Position numbers and translations under genes: made by a program. From Gonapodya sp. JEL0774 (Eukaryota; Monoblepharomycota; Monoblepharidomycetes; Monoblepharidales; Gonapodyaceae), in contig JADIIX010000033.1 in NCBI GenBank assembly GCA_027604505.1, positions 115,170-179,169 of the forward strand: 64,000 nt of DNA, written 5' to 3'. The notes beneath the pieces were generated by a model, which was given only the letters and a program-made list of their open reading frames with translations, did no database searches and was not told the DNA's origin. Positions 57,849 through 64,000 of this stretch are shown piece after piece (the stretch's first letter is position 1; every line of letters begins with the position of its first letter).

Positions 57849-60835
57849 TCACACCGCCACAATCTCACACACCTCAAGGGCCTCGCACCTCCCCCTCGCC
57901 ACCCTGACCATCTCCTCGACCCTGAGCCCCGCGATCCGTCTAGCCTCGGCGGTGTCCAACACCCCGTTCTCCACCTCTTCGTCAAAGTGGAACGCAACGT
58001 TGGCGATGCGGAGGAACCTGAGCGCGGGGTTGTTGGCCAGGATCTGTGTGAAAGCTGCCATGGAGGGCGCCGAGGAGGCGAACCGGACGGGCAAGGCCGG
58101 TTCCCCGTCCAACACCGCGCCGGGTGTGGACGAGCCACCGGACCCACCACCCCCACTGACGGGCGCCATCAGTTCCCCCGTGGCAGTCCTTTGCTGCCAC
58201 CCAGCCCCCACAGGCTGCGGGTCGTCGTCTTCCGCCTGCCCTCCGGCCGCCTCCCCGCCCGAGGTGACGGTCCACCCAGCCTGCGCGTCCCGGGGCAGAA
58301 TCCCCTCGATCGTTACGACGTCCAAGCCCTTCAACCGGCGCGCCAGGACCGTCCAGTGGTGCGGGGTGAGTTGCACGTGGGACAGGCGGAAGATCTTGAC
58401 GGGGCCGGTGGTTCCGGGTGGCGCCGTGGCGGTTGCGGTTCCGGTGGTATCGAACGGGTTGAGTGGAGCAGGAACAGGCGCGGGCGACGGGTCGAGCGAG
58501 GCGTACGCGTCGAGGATCTTGTCGACAAGACCGGCGGAGAAGGCGATGAGGCGGAGGTTGCGGACGCGGGGGAAGCGGGTGAGGGTTTGGAAGGTGGACC
58601 AGGCGCCCACTTTTGGTTCGAGGTTCGGGGATGTGGAGGAGGTGGGGACGTGGGGACAGGGAGGAGGAGAGTGCGACGGGGAAGGAAGGAGGGGTGCATC
58701 GTGAGTTCGTGGTGCCGTCCACCGCACAACCGTGCCCGGTGTGAGCCTCGACACGAACGACAATGACGATCACACGGTATCGTGCACGCTGCAGCGCGCG
58801 TTTTCTCTGGGCTAAAAAAAAACTCCCTCTCGTGAGCCCGCGTTCCCGACTCCCCGACGGAACCAAGAAGTCCCCGAGACCAAACCCGCACACATGACAC
58901 ACACACATCACACTGCGACCACGAGACTTTGCGAGCCAGAACACCTGATTCGGAAACGAGACACCAGAACCGAGGCACCGAGAGCCCAAGACCCAACATC
59001 CCGATCCGCCGAAACCACACCAGCTTCCCCGACCTCCCCGACCTCCCCGAACCCCACCCTCCCTCGTCACACTTGACACGAGACGGCACATCCGCCGCCC
59101 CCCGGAGCCAGGTCCGATGTTCGAGACTCTGACCGCGACACCAGAAACCGAACCCGTGTACGGTAGCTCACAGGAGCACTGATGACGGTGAGCTCGGCAC
59201 GCGAGAGGTGCCGGCACCGACAGGAAACATGGATTATAGAAACAAAAAACACAGAACTGCGGCACTAGCAAAGTTCTCAACTTCCCTGAACGCAGGCCCC
59301 GGAATACCAATCATCCAACCCCGCACCCCACCCCCTCAAAACCCCCACCCCACCACCCTCAACCCGCCCAACTCACTCGTCAAAATCAGAGTCTCCACAT
59401 TCACGTTCCCCTGCACATAGCCCGATCCAAACACGCACCGGTCCGGCCTCTGCCCCATCTGCTGCTGTGGTGGCGGCGGTGGAGGGGCCGGCGGGAAGGG
59501 CAGGGGAACGCCGGCGATGACCGCGTTGAGGATGGTGGCGGAGACGATGGTGGAGGTGGCGGTGGAGCCTGGGGGCGGGACGGGGGGGAGGGGGGGGGGT
59601 GGGGGGGGGAGGGAGGGTGGTGTTGGGTCGGTGCCGTTGTGGCCGCTGGCTTGACCGTCCGACGCGTCTGCAGAGCGCGACCAGGCTGCAGAGCCCGGCA
59701 CGGTCGGAAGTGGAGGTGCGGGAGGCGGGTACGGTTCTGGCGAGGGATCCGCGACCAAAGTTTGTTTCCCCCTCTGGGGGAGAGTCGCGGAGTGGGACCT
59801 ATCCATTCCGAAAAACTCGGCCGGCACGTTGGACTGGACGACCTCGACGTGGGCGAGGTGGGCGAATCCGGGGACCGGGGGGGCCGAGGAGGGCATGGGG
59901 GAGTTGGAGAGAGCCGGGACGCGGACGTCGAAGAGGTGGAGGTGGGTGACGTGAGGGTAGAGGGGGAGGAGCATGCGGTGGAACTCGATGGCGGGGAGGC
60001 GGGGGAGGGTGATGAGGGAGAGGGTGAGCGGCGGGGGCGGGGGCAGGGCAGGGTTGGTGGTGGTGGACGAGGAAGAGGAGGACGGGGAGGGGCGAGGGAG
60101 ACCGCGGGTGGATCCGACGTAGGTGAGGCGGCGGGCTGCGTCGTTGTTGCGGGAGTAGATGGTGATTGAGGCGAGGTTCGGGCAGAGGTCGAGAGCGGCG
60201 GTGAGGAGGCGGGGTAGCCACCAGGGGTCAGCGGGGCCTGGAGTGGTGGAGAGGGAGTTGGAGCCGGGGCCGAAATTGGTTGTGGCAGATGTTGTGGCCG
60301 GCGCGGGCAGCTGGGGCAACTGGTCGTTTGGGTCGACAGAGACGGTGAGAGCGGAGAGTGCGTGTCTTATGTAACCGTTTCTGGTGTCTGCGATTAAAGT
60401 GCAGAGTCTGTTTACAGACAACTGGTTTCCGTTGTAGACGTGCGGGTGTCTGTAGAGTACGGGGAGGAAAGTTTCGTACCAGTTGCGGTTAACGAGCAGG
60501 AACGGGTGGAGAGAGACCAGACCGTGGGATCTGACACGGGAAGGGTGGGAGTTGAAGGTGGCGAGATGGTCGGCGATGAGGGCGAGGACCTGGGGGGAGG
60601 GGGAGGGGGAAGGGGGGCGGCAGTTGAGGTGGAGTTGAAGTGAACGAGAGATGGGAGAGAAGATGTGACAGTGAATTGATGTTGAAGTGATGTTGAGTTG
60701 ATGACGGGCCAGAGGGTGGGGGGGGGGAGGGGGAGAGAGCGACAGGGGACACCACTGCGAACTGACCTCGGGCAGAATGACGCGTTTGGGTTTGTCCGGC
60801 ACCCCCGACGCTCCGCTCTCTTCTGCCATTTCCAT
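57849..60835 (-). CDS. F-box-like protein with leucine-rich and Pro-rich regions
   Basis: Probable substrate receptor of an SCF-type ubiquitin ligase. The start at 60835 gives MEMAEESGASGVPDKPKRVI. A first intron then joins LPE to VLALIADHL, and the F-box continues HGLVSLHPFLLVNRNWYETF, LPVLYRHPHVYNG. The next segments look like irregular leucine-rich units (LLTAALDLCPNLASITIYSR; LITLPRLPAIEFHRMLLPLY; PHVTHLHLFDVRVPALS). Very Pro/Ser-rich inserts follow (about 59450-59800). After a long intron (about 58640-59380) the gene resumes with FQTLTRFPRVRNLRLIAFSA, FRLSHVQLTPHHWTVLARRL, KGLDVVTIEGILPRDAQ and NPALRFLRIANVAFHFDEEV, ending EALEVCEIVAV at 57849. Base composition is markedly GC-rich here, with G runs at 59577-59610. 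The exact intron boundaries of the long intron were not proven. Confidence 0.68.
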
Positions 60836-61382
60836 TGTCTTCTTTTTCTTTCTTCGCTCTCGTCGTCGTCCTTGTTGTCTCTTTGTTGCTCCACCGCGAA
60901 TCTCGCGATTGTCGCTCCAAACACGGCCACACACACCCAAACCAATCCCCCCATCCCCTAAATCTGATCGGGTGGGTGGCCACAGACGTCTCCTCTACAA
61001 ATTATTCCCTTCATTCTACCCATCACAAGCACCCACCTGCACCACTTTATTCTTCCTTTTCATACTCATTTAGTAAATGGGACTCTCCAGTCACTGTCAC
61101 TGCCAGCTTAGACCCCCACCTCTTTGGACACATCCTCAGTCCCCACGTAGAAATCGAAATGGACATGCAATTATTACACACAAACAAACTGAAAAATTGA
61201 TCAATCATTCGAACGGTTCACTCGGATAGCAAAGGTACTTTGCAAATGGGAGTCACAAACGATCGCTCCATCCATAAACTTGGGAGGGCCAGCCGACAGC
61301 CAAAGCCGGTTTGAACGCCACAGTCCACCACCCCACGACCCCGCTTACAAAAATCACACTCCCATCACCGACCCCCACCCCC
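60836..61382. other. Spacer upstream of the F-box-like gene
   Basis: About 550 bases between the start of one minus-strand gene and the stop of the next. The first part is pyrimidine-rich on the plus strand (TTCTTTTTCTTTCTTCGCTC, from about 60839), fitting a promoter or leader. Nothing else seen. Confidence 0.45.
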
Positions 61383-62997
61383 TCATCCAAACACCCGTTG
61401 CCACATCGTCTTTGCGTACACGTATCTCGTTCCTGGCTCGCCCGGTTTCCCGATCCCCTTGTCCGTGCACCAATCCTTGAAGGTCTGCAATCCCGGATGC
61501 AGGGTACGTAGTGCAGCAATGTCGATCTGCAATTTTGCAGTGGAGGAGGTGCAGAGGGAGGGGGCAAAGGAGAAGTGGAGAGCGTTCGTTTGCCGGGATG
61601 GGGGGGGGGGGGGGGATGGCGGGGTGGATGGCGGGGGGACCAAGTACGCGAACGAGTTGAGCACGACCGCACAAATGAAGGTGCAGAGCAAAACTGGGGA
61701 GCGGACAGCACTGACCTCGGTCGTGATAAATTGGTCGAACGCTCGGCCCATCTGGTACAGATCCGAGGATATGAAGCGGAGAACGAAGTTGGGTATCCGG
61801 TAGTATTTCCACTTGACGCCCGTCAGTTGGCTGAGGATCTGGTGCAGGAGAGAGAGAGAGATAAGAACGATGAAATTCGGACCACCAAAACGGCAGCTCC
61901 GATCAATCCCCCCGACCAACCACATCGTACCCACCGCCGCACACTCGTCGTTGCTCAACTCGTCCCCCGCGATGTCCACTTTCCTCCCTTTAAACTCCTC
62001 CACCCTATCGAACGCCATGGCCACAAACACCCCTATATCCCTCGCCGAAATCCAGTGCATCTTTTGGTCGGGCTTGCCCAGCGACACGAGGGTCCCCTTG
62101 GACATGGGCCCTTGCATCTCAAAGTTCTCCATGAACCCGGTGGGGCCGATGATGGACCACCCCACGGGCCAGGACAGGGAGCAGATCCGGGCTTGGATCT
62201 GTTGCTTGCTCCAGTAGAAGGGGAATTGGACTCTGCAGTGGATGATGGACCAAGCGTCAGTCCACCGCAGGGAAACCAAGCGAACAGGCAGACAAAGGAA
62301 AAACAAACCGAATGATTGAATACCGAGCTCGATCGAACGATCGAATGCAAGTTGATATCGAAAAACTCACTTCATGGCGTCCGCGTTGATTCCTCCTCCG
62401 GACGCGAAGACGATGTACGACACGCCGGCCTTGAACGCGATATCGACCGCGTTCACACCCTTCACGTAAGGCAAAAAAAAATGAATGAGAATGTAAAAAG
62501 CAATTGTCGCCCAGAGATGTCGAACCGGGTCAACTCCTCACCATCTCCACCTCCTTCTTCGCGCCTCCGTTGCTCTGCGGATCCGTCACCAAATACACTC
62601 CCCACACGCCCGCGAACGCTCTCTCCATGGCCGCTTTATCCGTCAAGTCACCCTTGACCACCTGCACGCCTTGCTCCGCCAGCGCCTTGGCCTTGGCCGA
62701 GTCGGGGTTCCTCGTCAGGGCCAACAGCGTGTACCGGGCGCACAGGTCTTGGTCCCGGCGCATGGCGGAAAGGGCGGCACCGCCTTGCGTGCCCGTTGCA
62801 CCCGTGATCAGAATCTGTCGGTGGGGGGAGGTTTTGGGGGGGTGGGGGATGTGGGTGTGCGAGGAAGTGGGTACGGAGATGGTGACGATCGGGCGATGGG
62901 CATGGTGAACCACGCAATTCGCGATTCAAATTCATGCCTGGTAGGCGCCAGTGTACATACGTACCTTGAGTTTTCCCTGTGTAGTATCAGTAGACAT
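61383..62997 (-). CDS. NmrA-like NAD(P)-binding protein (atypical SDR family)
   Basis: A Rossmann-fold protein of the NmrA/HSCARG type; such proteins often sense NADP rather than catalyse. The start at 62997 gives MSTDTTQGKLK, spliced to ILITGATGTQGGAALSAMRR, with the Gly-rich nucleotide loop TGATGTQGG. Next come YTLLALTRNPDSAKAKALAE, QGVQVVKGDLTDKAAMERAF, AGVWGVYLVTDPQSNGGAKK, then GVNAVDIAFKAGVSYIVFAS, VGWSIIGPTGFMENFEMQGP, KMHWISARDIGVFVAMAFDR, KGRKVDIAGDELSNDECAA, SQLTGVKWKYYRIPNFVLRF, SDLYQMGRAFDQFITTE and a last exon TLHPGLQTFKDWCTDKGIGK to RVFG at 61383. Arg after the loop (LTRNP) suits NADP binding. A run of about 17 G (from 61601) lies in the last intron. Confidence 0.82.
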
Positions 62998-64000
62998 GAA
63001 AAGACACGTGCAAGCAGACAGATCCAATAGGAAAGCATTTTTCCCCGCGTCTATTTATGTGGTTCTTCAACCTCGTTTCAACCCCTTGTAGCGCCACCTG
63101 AGTGCGCGCTGAGCAAGGTTACGCCGCTTGGGTAGTTTGGATCGATGCGTATAAACTCGTTTCACCGCACCTAAGCGGATCGTCCACAGACCTCAGCCGA
63201 TCGCTCGGTCGAGAATAACATATGAATATTTTATATATTGATGACACCGCACAGATGAAACAGACCGGAAATTGGATCGTAGCTCGACGGCCATCGGTGA
63301 TTCCATCCAAGTGCGTTTTTGTGTTCCGTCCGCCCTTCAGGACTCGCGATTCGAGGGGACGTTGTTCGTGCGCTGCCGGCCAGAACCCAACGCGAACGCC
63401 CGAACGTCGCCGTCGGCCGATGGTAACGACGGATCACAGAAAAGTTGAACTTGGTGAATCCGCTCCATCCATCCGGAGGCCCCACTGTCGCCCATAAATT
63501 CCCTGAACAAGGTTCGCGGCGGGTTTGTGGAGGCGTATCAGCGGAACACGTGACGCAAATCGATGAGCTCCGGGATTGCGGTCAGCGTTCAAGTCTCAGA
63601 CCATCGTAGTGCATGTACGACTGCACGATCTCTGGTAGCACGAGGGACGACGAGACGACCGTACCATGAAACAAGAAACCAAGGGTGTATTCCCAAGCAG
63701 AGTGGAACATCCACACACACGCCGAGCGTCGACCCCCGCCGCCTGCGCCTGGGGCCGCAGTGGTAGCTATCAGAGCCGCTGCCGTGAACGAGCTGCGGAT
63801 GATGTCACGCTTGGAACGGCGAACGGTAAGGCGAGGCTGGATGTCAATGAGTATCGTGCAAAAGAGTGAGGGCGGGTGGTCGCCGCGACTCCACATGGAG
63901 CTGAGGCACAGCAACCCAAAAATGGAAAATACTTTTACCTGACCCCCTTAAGTCTTTTATCTGACCCACATCGGTACTTTTTTCTGACAGGCCAGTTTAC
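62998..64000. other. 3' end of the window, no supported gene
   Basis: About 1 kb upstream of the NmrA-like gene. Short frames on both strands (63222-63497 +, 63582-63914 -) have no protein-like features. The last 65 bases contain three degenerate copies of a TTTTACCTGACC-like motif at about 22-base spacing (TACCTGACC, TATCTGACC, TTTCTGACA), possibly the edge of a repeat or of a regulatory array continuing outside the window. Confidence 0.4.

Noticed and set aside
57771-58766. 331-codon plus-strand open frame
   Set aside because: Antisense to the leucine-rich 3' half of the F-box-like gene; long only because of high GC content.

Overview
The window is nuclear DNA of a fungus. The genes are split by many short introns (mostly 45-110 nt, GT-AG), packed on both strands with short spacers, and encode eukaryotic proteins such as eIF2B-gamma, OLA1, SAR1, a large Sec7 ARF-GEF and a DNMT1-type methyltransferase. 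A nephrocystin-1 homologue, and a WD40/HEAT protein that resembles ciliary WD proteins, suggest a species that still makes a flagellum. A zoosporic (chytrid-type) fungus is therefore the best guess; this is inference, as no rRNA or other marker is present.

Layout: 1-840 has no firm gene. eIF2B-gamma (841-3693, +) is followed by a damaged-looking stretch (3737-4640), a C2H2 zinc-finger regulator (4759-6327, +), mitochondrial uS10m (6764-7420, -), an unidentified minus-strand ORF (7570-7917) and an unidentified plus-strand gene carrying an in-frame TGA (7921-8818). OLA1 (9656-11445, +) converges on a long WD40/HEAT gene (11597-17120, -). Two paralogous putative receptors follow (17295-20070 and 20322-23207, +). 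Then come phosphatidylserine decarboxylase (23501-26172, -), an ML-domain lipid-transfer protein (26989-28458, +), SAR1 (29021-30318, -), DNMT1 (about 30610-36449, +), a Sec7/BIG-type GEF (36627-44063, +), a CRAL-TRIO protein (44130-45732, -), an ankyrin protein (46133-48582, -) and nephrocystin-1 (49110-51552, +).

From about 52.0 to 57.7 kb the DNA changes character. It holds a diverged direct segmental duplication (about 52.08-53.96 and 55.06-57.22 kb), each arm carrying a 66-bp-period minisatellite and decayed or small ORFs. The end holds an F-box-like protein (57849-60835, -), an NmrA-like protein (61383-62997, -) and about 1 kb without a supported gene.

Functional themes: SAR1, the Sec7 GEF, the CRAL-TRIO protein, the decarboxylase and the ML protein serve membrane traffic and lipid handling. 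eIF2B-gamma, OLA1 and uS10m serve translation. NPHP1 and the WD40 protein point to the flagellum. DNMT1 implies cytosine methylation. The most novel item is the pair of receptors with a signal peptide, cysteine-rich ectodomain, Ser/Thr-rich stalk, one membrane helix and a C-terminal cytoplasmic SH3 domain, one of which has duplicated its cysteine module.
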